Source of the DNA: Pelagimonas sp.
GTDB lineage: Bacteria; Pseudomonadota; Alphaproteobacteria; Rhodobacterales; Rhodobacteraceae
NCBI GenBank assembly: GCA_025210265.1
Contig: JAOASD010000009.1
Location: forward strand, 1 to 64,000
Reading direction: 5' to 3'
Length of the DNA stretch: 64,000 bases
The notes beneath the pieces are model-generated. The model was given only the letters and a program-made list of their open reading frames with translations, made no database searches and was not told the DNA's origin. Shown piece by piece: positions 17,826 through 26,983 of the stretch. Every line of letters starts with the position of its first letter. The first letter of the stretch is position 1. The position numbers were made by a program, and so were the translations under genes.

Positions 17826-17828
17826 GAA

Positions 17829-19139
17829 TTACCCCTTGTCCCGGTTGTCCAGCACACGCCGCGCCTTGCCCTGGCTGCGCTCTACCGCGCCGGGATCGCC
17901 GACGACGATCTCGGTGCTGACGCCAACCATATCCTTGATGCGTTTGGACAGCATCCGCGATGCCGCCGCGCGCGCCGCTTCGCCTGCCGCATCGGGCATG
18001 GCTTCGACAAAGACGCGCATGGCGTCCATGCGGCCGGATTTATAAAGTTCGATCTGATAATACGGGGCAAGGCCGCCGGTGGCCAGAACCTGTTCTTCGA
18101 TCTGGCTCGGGAACACGTTCACGCCGCGCAGGATCATCATATCGTCGCTGCGGCCGGTGATCTTGGCCATGCGGCGCATGGAGCGCGCGGTGCCAGGCAA
18201 CAGGCGGGTCAGGTCGCGGGTGCGATAGCGCACCATCGGCAGGCCTTCTTTGGTGAGGGTGGTAAAGACCAGCTCGCCCTCTTCACCATCGGGCAGCACC
18301 TCGCCGGTCACCGGGTCGATGATTTCCGGGTAAAAGTGGTCTTCCCAGATCACCGGGCCGTCCTTGGTTTCGACGCATTCATTGGCCACGCCCGGCCCCA
18401 TGATTTCCGACAGGCCGTAAATGTCGACGGCATGCATATCAAAGGCGTCCTCGACCTCTTTGCGCATGGCGTCGGTCCAGGGTTCCGCCCCAAAGATCCC
18501 AACCTTAAGCGAACTTTCGCGCGGATCCAGCCCCTGCTTGTGGAACTGTTCAAGGATGTTCAGCATGTAGGACGGAGTCACCATGATCCCATCGGGTTTG
18601 AAATCCTGGATCAGACCAACCTGTTTTTCGGTCTGCCCGCCAGACATGGGCACCACGGTCGCGCCAAGGCGTTCAATCCCGTAATGCGCGCCCAGACCGC
18701 CGGTGAACAAGCCATAGCCATAAGCGTTATGCACCGTGTCGCCTTTGCGCAGACCAGCCGCGCGCAGGCTGCGCGCCACCAGATCCGCCCAATTGTCGAT
18801 GTCATTTTGCGTGTACCCCACAACCGTCGGCTTGCCCGTGGTGCCGGAGGAGGCGTGCAGGCGGATAATCTCGCTCTGCGGCACGGCAAACAGACCAAAG
18901 GGATAGTTGTCCCGCAGGTCGTTTTTATAGGTGAAGGGGAATTTGGACAGGTCCGACAGCTGCTGCAGATCGTCCGGGTGCACACCTGCTTCGTCAAAGC
19001 GGGCCTTGTACATCGGCACATTATCATAAGCATGGCGCAGCGACCATTTCAGGCGCTCCAGCTGCAGCGCGCTGATTTCATCGCGCGAGGCGATCTCGAT
19101 CGGATCCAGGTCGGATTTGTTGGGGCTCAGGTCTTGCAT
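17829..19139 (-). CDS. paaK: phenylacetate-CoA ligase
   Basis: A 436-residue adenylate-forming enzyme that activates phenylacetate to phenylacetyl-CoA using ATP, the first step of the pathway. Motifs are the P-loop SSGTTGKPTVVGYT, AYGYGLFTGGLG, YGLSEIMGPGVANEC, and RTRDLTRLLPG with the C-terminal TGRSDDMMILRGVNVFPSQIE region. Length and motif spacing match PaaK. GAGGAGGA precedes the ATG. It lies 18 bp after paaI. Confidence 0.95.
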   Translation of the reverse strand: MQDLSPNKSDLDPIEIASRDEISALQLERLKWSLRHAYDNVPMYKARFDEAGVHPDDLQQLSDLSKFPFTYKNDLRDNYPFGLFAVPQSEIIRLHASSGTTGKPTVVGYTQNDIDNWADLVARSLRAAGLRKGDTVHNAYGYGLFTGGLGAHYGIERLGATVVPMSGGQTEKQVGLIQDFKPDGIMVTPSYMLNILEQFHKQGLDPRESSLKVGIFGAEPWTDAMRKEVEDAFDMHAVDIYGLSEIMGPGVANECVETKDGPVIWEDHFYPEIIDPVTGEVLPDGEEGELVFTTLTKEGLPMVRYRTRDLTRLLPGTARSMRRMAKITGRSDDMMILRGVNVFPSQIEEQVLATGGLAPYYQIELYKSGRMDAMRVFVEAMPDAAGEAARAAASRMLSKRIKDMVGVSTEIVVGDPGAVERSQGKARRVLDNRDKG

Positions 19140-19157
19140 GGTGTCCTCCTCACCGGG

Positions 19158-19589
19158 TCATTCGTCAAAATGCTGGCCGGGGATCTGGCGCGAGACCCCC
19201 CGAAATTCCGCAATCACCGTGCCGGTCTGGTTGGTCACAGTGACATCATAGATGCCGCTGCGCCCAGTCACCTGGACCTCGCGGGCGGTGGCGGTCAGAA
19301 CGTCGCCGGACTGACCCGGCGCGAGATAGTTCATATAGGTGTGCTGGCCGACAACAGTCTGGTTGCGGCTGTTGCAGGCAAAGGCAAAGGCGCTGTCGGC
19401 CAGGGAAAAGGTGATCCCGCCATGACAGATCCCATGCCCGTTGCAGTGATGCGGCTGAACCGTGATCTGCATCACGGCCCGGCCCTCGTCGACCTCAACA
19501 ATGGACAGGCCCAGCCACTGGCTAGCCGCGTCGCTGGCATACATCGCCTCGGCGGATTTTTCCGCCCGCTCTTTCGGTGTCAGCGCCAT
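19158..19589 (-). CDS. paaI: hydroxyphenylacetyl-CoA thioesterase PaaI (hotdog fold)
   Basis: A 143-residue hotdog-fold thioesterase. The motif HHCNGHGICHGGITFSLADSAFAFACNS contains the catalytic HGG...D arrangement of PaaI. It hydrolyses stalled CoA thioesters during phenylacetate catabolism. ATG at 19589 is preferred since AAGGTGA is spaced correctly; a GTG at 19601 would add four residues and overlap the paaG stop by eight bases. Confidence 0.88.
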   Translation of the reverse strand: MALTPKERAEKSAEAMYASDAASQWLGLSIVEVDEGRAVMQITVQPHHCNGHGICHGGITFSLADSAFAFACNSRNQTVVGQHTYMNYLAPGQSGDVLTATAREVQVTGRSGIYDVTVTNQTGTVIAEFRGVSRQIPGQHFDE

Positions 19590-19593
19590 CTGC

Positions 19594-20379
19594 TCATTCA
19601 CCTTTGAAATTGGGCGCGCGCTTTTCCAGAAAGGCGCTGACGCCCTCGGCGTAATCGGCGCTTTCGCCGCAACGCTTCATGAAATCGGCTTCCATTTCCA
19701 GATGATCGGACAGGGTGTCCACGGCGGCTGCCTGAATCGCCTGTTTGGTCAGCGCATAGCCCAAAGTCGGCCCGGCGGCGAACTGAGCGGCCAATTTGCG
19801 GGCCTCGTCCATCAGGCTGCCATCGGGCAGAGCCTTCCAGATCAGGCCCCAGTCCTCGGCCTGTTTGGCGGGCAGCGGCTGAGCCGTCAGGGCCAGACCC
19901 TTGGCGCGGGCCTCGCCCAGCAGGCGCGGCAAATGCCAGCTGCCGCCGGTGTCGGGGATCAGGCCGACCTTGGCAAAGCTCTGAATGAATTTGGCGCTTT
20001 CGGCGGCCAGAACCATGTCACAGGCCAGCGCCACATTGGCCCCTGCCCCGGCGGCCACACCGTTCACGGCGCAGATCACGGGGAAATCGAGGCTGCGGAT
20101 CAGGCGGACCAGCGGGGCATAGAAATTGCGCACGGTCTGGCTCAGATCCGGCGGGCCATCCATTTTCGACGGGTCGCGGTCGCCCAGATCCTGCCCGGCG
20201 CAGAAACCGCGCCCGGCACCGGTCAGCAGCACACAGCGCGCGCCACCGTCGCGGGCGGCCTCCAGCGCGGCGCGCAGGGCCAGATGCATCTCATCGTTAA
20301 AGCTGTTCAGCCGGTCGGGCCGGTTCAGCGTGATTTCGTGCCAGCCTTCATGCTGTGTGATCTGGATTGTCTCGCTCAT
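19594..20379 (-). CDS. paaG: 1,2-epoxyphenylacetyl-CoA isomerase PaaG
   Basis: A 261-residue crotonase that converts the ring epoxide to the oxepin-CoA. Oxyanion-hole regions are GAGRGFCAGQDLGDRDPSK and AVNGVAAGAGANVALACDM; VGLIPDTGGSWHLPRLLG carries the conserved acidic residue. The first block is characteristic of PaaG. ATG at 20379 gives MSETIQITQ with GGGGGAG upstream; the 14-residue longer form lacks support. It is the first gene of the paaG-I-K-R operon and diverges from paaZ. Confidence 0.92.
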   Translation of the reverse strand: MSETIQITQHEGWHEITLNRPDRLNSFNDEMHLALRAALEAARDGGARCVLLTGAGRGFCAGQDLGDRDPSKMDGPPDLSQTVRNFYAPLVRLIRSLDFPVICAVNGVAAGAGANVALACDMVLAAESAKFIQSFAKVGLIPDTGGSWHLPRLLGEARAKGLALTAQPLPAKQAEDWGLIWKALPDGSLMDEARKLAAQFAAGPTLGYALTKQAIQAAAVDTLSDHLEMEADFMKRCGESADYAEGVSAFLEKRAPNFKGE

Positions 20380-20415
20380 GCCCTGCGCTCCCCCGGTATC
20401 CTCTTGCGGGCTATC

Positions 20416-20444
20416 TTGCATAAACCGAACGGTTGGTCAATAAA
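20416..20444. promoter_or_regulatory. divergent paaG/paaZ promoter with TetR/PaaR-type operator
   Basis: For paaZ a promoter TTGCAT (20416-20421), 17-bp spacer, AATAAA (20439-20444) can be drawn. On the opposite strand TTGACC (20440-20435), 17-bp spacer, AAGATA serves paaG. The palindrome-like ACCGAACGGTTGGT (20424-20437) fills the shared spacer and matches the ACCGACCGTTCGGT-type TetR consensus at 13 of 14 positions when read on the minus strand. Binding here could block both directions. Confidence 0.6.
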
Positions 20445-20469
20445 TGGCGCAAGCAAGGGAGAAAGCCGC

Positions 20470-22494
20470 ATGACCGTTCAGAATGTATCCAGTTTCGCCA
20501 TGGGCCAGTGGATCGCCCCCGGCGCAGGTGCCCGCCCCATCGCCAGCGCCATTGACGGCAAGATCATCGCCCAGTCGGGCAATGACGCGCTGAATGTCGG
20601 TGACATGATGACCTATGCCCGCGAGGTCGGCGGTCCGGCGCTGCAAAAGCTGACATTTCACGACCGCGCCCGGATGCTTAAGGCGCTGGCGCAGGAGCTG
20701 AACAAACACAAAGACGCGCTGTACGACCTGTCCTACCTGACCGGGGCAAACCTGCGCGACCACGCTTTTGACATTGATGGCGGCATTGGCACGATGTTTG
20801 TCTATGCTTCCAAAGGCCGTCGGGAAATGCCTGATTCCCATGTATATATGGACGGCCCCCCCGAACAGCTAAGCCGCAACGGCACCTTCCTTGGCCAGCA
20901 CGTCTGCACCCCGCTGCAGGGTGTCGCGCTGCATATCAACGCGTTCAACTTCCCGCTTTGGGGGATGCTGGAAAAGGTCGCGCCGACCCTTCTGGCCGGT
21001 GTGCCGGCCATCGTGAAACCCGCCACCGCCACCAGCTATGTGGCAGAGCTGGGTGTGCGCATCATGATCCACAGCGGCATCCTGCCCGATGGCGCGCTGC
21101 AGCTGATTTCCGGCGGCGTGGGCGATGCGATGGAAAACCTGACCTGTCAGGATGTGCTGAGCTTTACCGGATCGGCCTATACCGCCCGCAAGCTGCGCGG
21201 CCATGCGGCGATCCTGGACAACGCGGTGCGATTCGTTGCCGAACAGGACAGCCTGAACGCCTCGATCCTTGGCCCCGATGCGGTGCCTGGCACACCGGAA
21301 TTTGACCTGTTCGTCAAAGAAGCCCATCGCGAGATGACCACCAAGGCCGGGCAGAAATGTACCGCGATCCGCCGCATGATCGTGCCCGAAAGCCATGCGC
21401 AGGCGGTGGCCGACGCCCTGTCCGCCAAGCTGGCCGCAACCCCCGTGGGTGATCCGCGCGACACGGCCAACCGCATGGGCGCGCTGGTCTCTGCCGATCA
21501 GAAACAGGACGTGCTGGAACGGGCCGAGATCCTCGCCACCGAAGCCACCCGCGTCTTTGGCGACCCCGATGGATTTACCCCCAATGGCGACCCGAACGGT
21601 GCCTATATCTCGCCCATGCTGTTCCTGTGCGAAAACCCCGATGCGGCGCAGCGCGTGCATGACACCGAAGCCTTTGGCCCGGTCAGCACGATCATGCCCT
21701 ATCGCGATGTGGATCACGCGATGGAACTGGCCAATCGTGGCGGCGGCTCGCTTGTGACCTCGGTCATCACCCATGATGGCGATGTCGCCCGCAAAGCGGT
21801 GATGAGCGCAGGCGCCTGGCATGGCCGGATCTACCTGAATGACCGCAACTCCATGGCGGAAAGCACCGGCCACGGCGCGCCGATGCCGCATATGATCCAT
21901 GGCGGTCCTGGTCGCGCTGGCGGTGGCGAAGAAATGGGCGGCGTGCGCGGTGTGAAACACTATATGCAGCGCACCGCGATTCAGGGCTCTCCCGATATGA
22001 TCACCGCTGTGACTGGCCGCTGGCAGCCCGGTGCCGCCGAAAGCACTGCGGGCGCGCATCCGTTCACCCGCCGCTTTCACGAGCTGCAGATTGGCGAAAC
22101 CCTGCACACCGCGCCGCGCACCATCACGCTGGAAGATATCGAACATTTCGCCCATTTCACTGGCGACACCTTCTATGCCCACATGGATGAAGACGCCGCC
22201 AAGCGGAACCCGTTCTTCCCCGGTCGCGTGGCGCATGGCTATCTGCTTCTGTCCTTTGCGGCGGGCATGTTCGTGCAGCCGGACGAAGGCCCGGTGCTGG
22301 CGAATACCGGTCTGGACGCTCTGCGCTTCATGCAGCCGGTCAGTGCGGGTGACGTGATCAAGGTGCGCCTGACGGTCAAGCACAAGACCCCGCGCAATGA
22401 TGAATATGGCGAGATCCGCTGGCATGTGACCCTGACAAATCAGGAGGGCGCGCTGGTCGCGGAATATGAGCTGCTGACCATGGTCGCCTGTTGA
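20470..22494 (+). CDS. paaZ: bifunctional oxepin-CoA hydrolase / 3-oxo-5,6-dehydrosuberyl-CoA semialdehyde dehydrogenase PaaZ
   Basis: A 674-residue fusion enzyme that opens the oxepin ring and oxidises the aldehyde formed. Residues 1-~530 are an aldehyde dehydrogenase ([47 protein letters not shown], and the nucleophile region [10 protein letters not shown]). Residues ~545-674 are a MaoC-like hotdog hydratase ([35 protein letters not shown]). The order and length match PaaZ. ATG at 20470 has AGGGAGA upstream; the far longer open frame extending to 19462 overlaps paaG antisense and is not used. Confidence 0.95.
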   Translation: MTVQNVSSFAMGQWIAPGAGARPIASAIDGKIIAQSGNDALNVGDMMTYAREVGGPALQKLTFHDRARMLKALAQELNKHKDALYDLSYLTGANLRDHAFDIDGGIGTMFVYASKGRREMPDSHVYMDGPPEQLSRNGTFLGQHVCTPLQGVALHINAFNFPLWGMLEKVAPTLLAGVPAIVKPATATSYVAELGVRIMIHSGILPDGALQLISGGVGDAMENLTCQDVLSFTGSAYTARKLRGHAAILDNAVRFVAEQDSLNASILGPDAVPGTPEFDLFVKEAHREMTTKAGQKCTAIRRMIVPESHAQAVADALSAKLAATPVGDPRDTANRMGALVSADQKQDVLERAEILATEATRVFGDPDGFTPNGDPNGAYISPMLFLCENPDAAQRVHDTEAFGPVSTIMPYRDVDHAMELANRGGGSLVTSVITHDGDVARKAVMSAGAWHGRIYLNDRNSMAESTGHGAPMPHMIHGGPGRAGGGEEMGGVRGVKHYMQRTAIQGSPDMITAVTGRWQPGAAESTAGAHPFTRRFHELQIGETLHTAPRTITLEDIEHFAHFTGDTFYAHMDEDAAKRNPFFPGRVAHGYLLLSFAAGMFVQPDEGPVLANTGLDALRFMQPVSAGDVIKVRLTVKHKTPRNDEYGEIRWHVTLTNQEGALVAEYELLTMVAC

Positions 22495-22520
22495 TCCGGC
22501 CTCAAAACCCATGAAAACCC

Positions 22521-22562
22521 TGAGGGCGATGCAGATAAGTCTCTGTTTCGCCCTCATTTTTT
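22521..22562 (+). terminator. Rho-independent terminator after paaZ
   Basis: Perfect 9-bp arms TGAGGGCGA (22521-22529) and TCGCCCTCA (22548-22556) with an 18-base loop, followed by TTTTTT. It would end the paaZ message before the PaaX-like gene. Confidence 0.75.
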
Positions 22563-22614
22563 GTTCGGCCCTGTCCGGGCTTGACCCCATGCGCTGCCCG
22601 CTTATCGTGGCGCC

Positions 22615-23382
22615 ATGCCGCAAAACACACCCTCCCCCGTGCCGGATCTGGAACCGCTGCTGCAGGCATTTCCCCTGCGCACCTGGTCGATGATCGTCAC
22701 CATCATGGGCGACCTTCTGGCCAGCCCGCAGGACAGGATCAGCGGGCGCGCATTGGCGCATCTGACCGGGCGGATGGGCATTTCCGATCAGGCCTTGCGG
22801 GTCGCCATCCATCGGCTGAAGAAAGACGGATGGATTGATGCGCAGCGCGCGGGCCGCGGGTCGTCCTATTTCCTGACCCAAAGCGCCTGGCAGCGCACAG
22901 AACAGGCCCGACCGCGCATTTACGGTGCAACAGCCCCCGATCCCGGCCCCGCCTATCTGTTGGTTCTTGGCCCGGATGATCCAATACCGGCAGACGGGAT
23001 CACACTGGCCCCGCGCTGCATCTTGCAGACAGGCCACCCCCCGGCGGACCGGGCCCGACTGGCACTGCCTTTGGCGCAAGCCGCGCTGCCAGATTGGGTG
23101 CAAGACCAAGTGCTGGGTCCAGAGATCCGGGAGGAATTGACCCGACTGGAGCAGATGGCCCGACAACTGGCCCACAGACCTCCGGCCCAAGGGGTCGACG
23201 CCTGGGCCGCCAGGCTGATCCTGCTCCATCACTGGCGGCGCAGCGTGTTGCGCCTGCCGGACCTGGCCGAAGCCCTGGGCCCAAAAGACGGCCCTGCGGC
23301 ACGCTGCCGCCGCGCTGTTATCGGGTTGCTGGAAACCTGCCCTGCCCCCTCGATCAGCGCGCTGACGGCCAGCCTGGGCTAA
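22615..23382 (+). CDS. PaaX-family transcriptional regulator
   Basis: A 255-residue protein of the PaaX family. The N-terminal ~95 residues form the winged helix (WSMIVTIMGDLL, GMGISDQALRVAIHRLKKDGWIDAQRAGRGSSYFLT), and the C-terminal part carries LLHHWRRSVLRLPDLAEALGP, typical of PaaX. In other bacteria PaaX represses paa genes and is relieved by phenylacetyl-CoA. The pathway here already has a TetR regulator, so two layers of control are likely. It lies downstream of a terminator, so it should have its own promoter. Confidence 0.82.
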   Translation: MPQNTPSPVPDLEPLLQAFPLRTWSMIVTIMGDLLASPQDRISGRALAHLTGRMGISDQALRVAIHRLKKDGWIDAQRAGRGSSYFLTQSAWQRTEQARPRIYGATAPDPGPAYLLVLGPDDPIPADGITLAPRCILQTGHPPADRARLALPLAQAALPDWVQDQVLGPEIREELTRLEQMARQLAHRPPAQGVDAWAARLILLHHWRRSVLRLPDLAEALGPKDGPAARCRRAVIGLLETCPAPSISALTASLG

Positions 23383-23776
23383 AATTGTATTGATTCGCGG
23401 ATCTTCTGCACAAATGCAGGCTGGACAATTCTAAGTTGTATGCTAAGATTGATCTGCGCCATATGGTTACAAATTTCGGCTTTCCCTTGCTGACAATTCT
23501 GTCATTATGGTTAACAGCTTACCGCGCAAGGCGCTGTGGATCCCTTTGGCCGATAGGCGCTTAGATCCCTGCCACACCATGCGCGGCCACATTTTTGGCG
23601 ATATTGCGGGCATCTTGCTGCAGTATTCTGCCAACTGTGCCGTTTCGTGCCATAAAATTGCCCTGGTTCTTGCCAGAGGGATTAATAATCGCTAAGCAAT
23701 CGTTAATCCCTTCGTTAATATTTTTCTCAAATTCTTAGAAGGGGCCAGATGCGACTTAGATCTCGGAGCACCAAAA
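23383..23776. promoter_or_regulatory. AT-rich leader of the RTX gene with inverted and direct repeats
   Basis: No supported gene in ~390 bp. Perfect 8-bp arms GGGATTAA (23678-23685) and TTAATCCC (23703-23710) enclose a 17-base loop, and CGTTAAT occurs twice 12 bp apart (23701-23707 and 23713-23719), 60-75 bp before the RTX start. The base composition is clearly richer in A and T than the flanking genes. A binding site for a response regulator is plausible but unproved. Confidence 0.4.
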
Positions 23777-24679
23777 ATGGCAGTTTTTAATGACATCATC
23801 GGCACCACAGGTTCCGACCTTCTTCTCGGCACTGCCGATGCCGACAACATCGAAGCAGATGCAGGCAACGACATCGTAAACGGCGGCGAAGGCGACGACC
23901 TGCTGCGCGGTCGTGACGGTGACGACGGTCTGACCGGCGGCCTTGGCGACGATGCCCTGACCGGCAATGACGGCAATGACAGCCTGGTCGGCGGCCACGG
24001 CAACGATTATGCCTTTGGCGGCGCAGACAACGACACCGTGAACGGCAACCAGGGCGACGACCGCCTGTATGGCGATGCCGGCAATGACCTGCTGCGCGGC
24101 GGCGAAGGCAATGACCGCCTGTATGGTGGTGACGACAACGACCGCCTGTTCGGCGGCAATGGCAATGACTTCCTGAACGGCGGCGCGGGCGCAGACGAGC
24201 TGGATGGCGGTGCTGGCAACGACACCATGATCGGTGGCAATGGCGCAGACGACATCGAAGGCGGCGCAGGCAGCGACACCATCTATGGCGGTGGCGACAA
24301 CGACACCATCGACGCTGGTGACGACGCAGACAACGTCCACGGTGGCGCAGGCGACGACGAAATCATGGGCGGTGCTGGCAACGACTATCTGCGTGGCGAT
24401 GCCGGCGCAGACGAGATCGAAGGCGGCGCAGGCGACGACACCATGATCGGTGGCGCGGGCGCGGACCACTTTGTCTTTACCGACAACAGCGGCCAAGACC
24501 GTGTTGTTGATTTCGAAGCAGGCGTGGACAGCGCAACCTTCAGCTCCGACACTGGCGCAGTTTCCAGCGTCTTTACCGCCGGTGGCCACACCTATGTTGT
24601 GTTTGGCACAAGCGTTGTGGAATTCCGCAATGTCGAGCTGGAAGCGTCGGACTTCACCTTCGACCTGCCTGTGGCATAA
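23777..24679 (+). CDS. RTX calcium-binding repeat protein, probably type I secreted
   Basis: A 300-residue acidic protein. Residues ~8-230 are almost entirely RTX nonapeptide repeats of type GGxGxDxLx (for example GGAGNDTMIG, GGEGDDLLRG), which form a Ca2+-binding beta-roll. The last ~70 residues are a non-repeat tail (HFVFTDNSGQDRVVDFEAGVD...) ending in an aliphatic/acidic end, as in type I secretion substrates. There is no N-terminal signal peptide. No enzyme domain is present, so it may be a matrix or adhesion protein; it stands at the edge of the EPS locus. No type I transporter is in the window. It has its own leader and terminator. Confidence 0.88.
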   Translation: MAVFNDIIGTTGSDLLLGTADADNIEADAGNDIVNGGEGDDLLRGRDGDDGLTGGLGDDALTGNDGNDSLVGGHGNDYAFGGADNDTVNGNQGDDRLYGDAGNDLLRGGEGNDRLYGGDDNDRLFGGNGNDFLNGGAGADELDGGAGNDTMIGGNGADDIEGGAGSDTIYGGGDNDTIDAGDDADNVHGGAGDDEIMGGAGNDYLRGDAGADEIEGGAGDDTMIGGAGADHFVFTDNSGQDRVVDFEAGVDSATFSSDTGAVSSVFTAGGHTYVVFGTSVVEFRNVELEASDFTFDLPVA

Positions 24680-24710
24680 GCCATTCTGGGACATCCCAGA
24701 CATGACTCTG

Positions 24711-24741
24711 ACGGCGCCGGATTTCCGGCGCCGTTTTCTTT
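24711..24741 (+). terminator. Rho-independent terminator after the RTX gene
   Basis: Perfect 10-bp arms ACGGCGCCGG (24711-24720) and CCGGCGCCGT (24725-24734) with loop ATTT, followed by TTTCTTTT. It lies 30 bp after the RTX stop. Confidence 0.88.
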
Positions 24742-24865
24742 TGCGCAAACCGGCGATTTTTTACCAATTCTGTATCCGCAGCCTGCGCATCCCGGCTTGG
24801 CGCTTGTTCGGGGGCGGGCGCAATGTTACCGCACAGCCAAACCCATAGATTAGGAAAGTGATTTC

Positions 24866-25708
24866 ATGGCCCGCGAGGCAGCATTCCGCGAACGTACCAC
24901 ACGCCGTCTACGCATTTTAAAGGGCCGCCTGCGCCGCACCCTGCCCGGCGGCACACCGACCCATCGCAGCGTGTTTTTCCATATGCCCAAATGCGGCGGC
25001 ACCTCTTTGTCCGAGGCGATGTATGCCACCGTGCCGTTCAACCATCGGATCGCGGTGCTGGACGCGGTTTCGACCCGGCGCGCGGCGGCAATGCTGTATC
25101 ATGATCGGGATGAGACCTTTCTGTGTCACGAAGATCTGGACACCGGCCAGGAGGTGTTTGACCTGCGCGAAGCCATGATGCTGCAGCACATGGCCTGGGA
25201 CAGCTGGCTGATTCACGGGCATGTGCTGTGGTCGGAAAAAGCGCATCGGTTCTTTGGTGATCGCTACAAATATGTGACCTTGCTGCGCGATCCCGTGGCC
25301 CGGACGATTTCGAATTTCCGTATGGGGCAGCGCAGCGGGCTGGTGCAGGGCGATCTGGATAGCTATCTGGACAGCGATGTGGCGCGCCGTCATGCGCGGG
25401 TTTATCTGCGGTATCTGTTTGGCAAAAACGACATCGCCGAAGACCAGCTGGACAGCGCCACCGCGCTTGCCTGTCAGCGCCTGCAGGATCATTTTGCACT
25501 GGTCGGGTTTCTGGACCAGTTTGACACCTTTGCTGACCGTTACCGTGAGATGTTCGGTGTCCGCCTGTCCATGGCGCGGCTGAACGCGGCCCCGTCCAAA
25601 CAACCCGATTATACGGATGAACAAATGGCGCGGATTCGCGCGCTTTGTGCGCCGGATCTGGCGATCTTTGACCATGCAAAGGGCCTGAGCCAGGCCGCCA
25701 CTGCCTGA
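24866..25708 (+). CDS. sulfotransferase family protein (EPS locus, copy 1)
   Basis: A 280-residue sulfotransferase. The PAPS 5'-phosphosulfate loop is FFHMPKCGGTSLSEAM (residues ~37-52), and the 3'-phosphate site is TLLRDPVARTISNF (~145-158). This is the Sulfotransfer_2 type that sulfates glycans. No signal or membrane segment, so it acts in the cytoplasm on nucleotide-sugar or lipid-linked intermediates. It lies four bases before the polymerase gene, so both are one transcription unit. The acceptor is unknown. Confidence 0.8.
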   Translation: MAREAAFRERTTRRLRILKGRLRRTLPGGTPTHRSVFFHMPKCGGTSLSEAMYATVPFNHRIAVLDAVSTRRAAAMLYHDRDETFLCHEDLDTGQEVFDLREAMMLQHMAWDSWLIHGHVLWSEKAHRFFGDRYKYVTLLRDPVARTISNFRMGQRSGLVQGDLDSYLDSDVARRHARVYLRYLFGKNDIAEDQLDSATALACQRLQDHFALVGFLDQFDTFADRYREMFGVRLSMARLNAAPSKQPDYTDEQMARIRALCAPDLAIFDHAKGLSQAATA

Positions 25709-25711
25709 CCC

Positions 25712-26980
25712 ATGGACGCCAGCGCACAGATCCCCAGCAGACCGGCCAACCCCGAAAGCGCCTTTTGGGGGCTGTTCGATTTTGGGCTATGTGTGCTGAT
25801 CGTCATGGTGGCGGCAGATATGCTGACGCAGCTGGGGGCGATTCAGTCCCTTGTCTGGCTGATCTGCTATGCGGGCGTTTTGCTGCGCATTGGCCTGTCC
25901 TGGCCGTATTTCTTTGACCTGATGTCCCGCAATGTCGTGGTTCTGGCCTATCCTTTGGTTTGTCTGGCCTCGGTTTTGTGGTCACGCGACCCCAGCGGGT
26001 CTTTGGCCGGGGCGATCCAGCTGACCATGACCGCGTTGATCGCCATGTTTCTGGGCTGGCGCTATTCCCTGACAGTGCTTCTAAAGCTGCTGTTCTTTGC
26101 CTTGATGGCCGGGGTGCTTTTGTCGCTGTTGCATTGGGCCACCGGGATTTTCCCCTGGCGGGTGTACGGCGATGCCGGTGGTTTGCTGGGGATTTTCCGT
26201 CAGAAGAACATGCTGGGACAAAAGGCCGTGTATGGTGTGGTGGCTGCGATTGCGATTATCCTGCTGCCAGCGGCACGGGCATCGGCCCGGTTGAAACTGA
26301 TTGCGCTGGTCAGCCTGCCCATCATCGTCTTTGCGATTGTGCTGTCAAAATCCATGACCTCTGTGGTTCTGATCCCACCGGCGGCGGGCCTGCTGCTGCT
26401 GCTTTGCCTGCATCGCATCCCCAAACGCGTGGCCTTTGGCGCGCTGTCCGTGCTGATCGTGCTGACGGCGCTGGGGCCACTTGGGTTGGCTTTTGCCGGG
26501 ACGGATCCGCTGTCTTTGGTGCTGGATGCCACGGGCAAGGACATCACCCTGACAGGGCGGACATTGATTTGGCAGGTGGGCGGATCCATCGTCGCAGAGC
26601 ACCCGATCCTTGGCGTCGGGTATCTGGCCTTTTGGAACACGCCCGAATTTGCCGCCGCGCAAATGGTGGTGCATCACGCCGGGGCCACGACCACACCTTC
26701 CTTCCACAATTTTGTGCTAGAGATCCTGGTCGGCTGTGGCGTCCCTGGATTGCTGGCCATGTTCAGCCTGCTTGGTCTGACTGCGCGGCGTTTGTTTCAG
26801 GTATACGGCGCGGACGGATCCGTATCAGCGGCGGCCGGGCTATCTATGCTGTCGGTTGTGATTGTGATGTCCCTTTTGGGGGCCAGCCTGTTTCGTCAGC
26901 ATGAAATGATGATCCTGCTGACCATGGCCCTTTGCACCAGCGCCGGAGAGGACATCCATCGCGCGCGCGCCAAATCCTAG
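25712..26980 (+). CDS. O-antigen ligase/ExoQ-like polysaccharide polymerase
   Basis: A 422-residue integral membrane protein with ten to twelve hydrophobic segments. The region GIFRQKNMLGQKAVYGV and the large periplasmic-loop motif LTGRTLIWQVGGSIVAEHPILGVGY are typical of the O-antigen ligase/ExoQ family, which polymerise or ligate undecaprenyl-linked repeat units at the periplasmic face. A second polymerase-like gene occurs at 48140, so each may serve a different polymer or one acts as ligase. It follows the sulfotransferase with a 3-bp gap and converges with the next gene. Confidence 0.82.
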   Translation: MDASAQIPSRPANPESAFWGLFDFGLCVLIVMVAADMLTQLGAIQSLVWLICYAGVLLRIGLSWPYFFDLMSRNVVVLAYPLVCLASVLWSRDPSGSLAGAIQLTMTALIAMFLGWRYSLTVLLKLLFFALMAGVLLSLLHWATGIFPWRVYGDAGGLLGIFRQKNMLGQKAVYGVVAAIAIILLPAARASARLKLIALVSLPIIVFAIVLSKSMTSVVLIPPAAGLLLLLCLHRIPKRVAFGALSVLIVLTALGPLGLAFAGTDPLSLVLDATGKDITLTGRTLIWQVGGSIVAEHPILGVGYLAFWNTPEFAAAQMVVHHAGATTTPSFHNFVLEILVGCGVPGLLAMFSLLGLTARRLFQVYGADGSVSAAAGLSMLSVVIVMSLLGASLFRQHEMMILLTMALCTSAGEDIHRARAKS

Positions 26981-26983
26981 GCG

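Noticed and set aside
17511-19607. 698-codon plus-strand frame opposite paaK and tetR
   Set aside because: Antisense shadow of paaI/paaK/tetR with unnatural composition.
20869-23232. 787-codon open frame on the minus strand opposite paaZ and the PaaX-like gene
   Set aside because: It is antisense to two well-recognised genes, has His/Gln/Arg-rich low-complexity composition, and no family resemblance; high GC produces such frames.
23703-23718. TTAA-N8-TTAA, considered as a CtrA box
   Set aside because: The CtrA consensus needs a 7-base spacer; here it is 8, so only a generic repeat is claimed.
23840-24465. Regularly spaced GGC-rich DNA repeats, considered as a CRISPR array
   Set aside because: Period 27 bp in a reading frame encoding RTX nonapeptides, degenerate repeats, no spacers and no cas genes.
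23756-24748. 330-codon minus-strand frame over the RTX gene with repetitive Val/Ala-rich sequence
   Set aside because: The repetitiveness mirrors the RTX repeats on the other strand; the plus-strand gene has a ribosome site, terminator and recognisable repeats.
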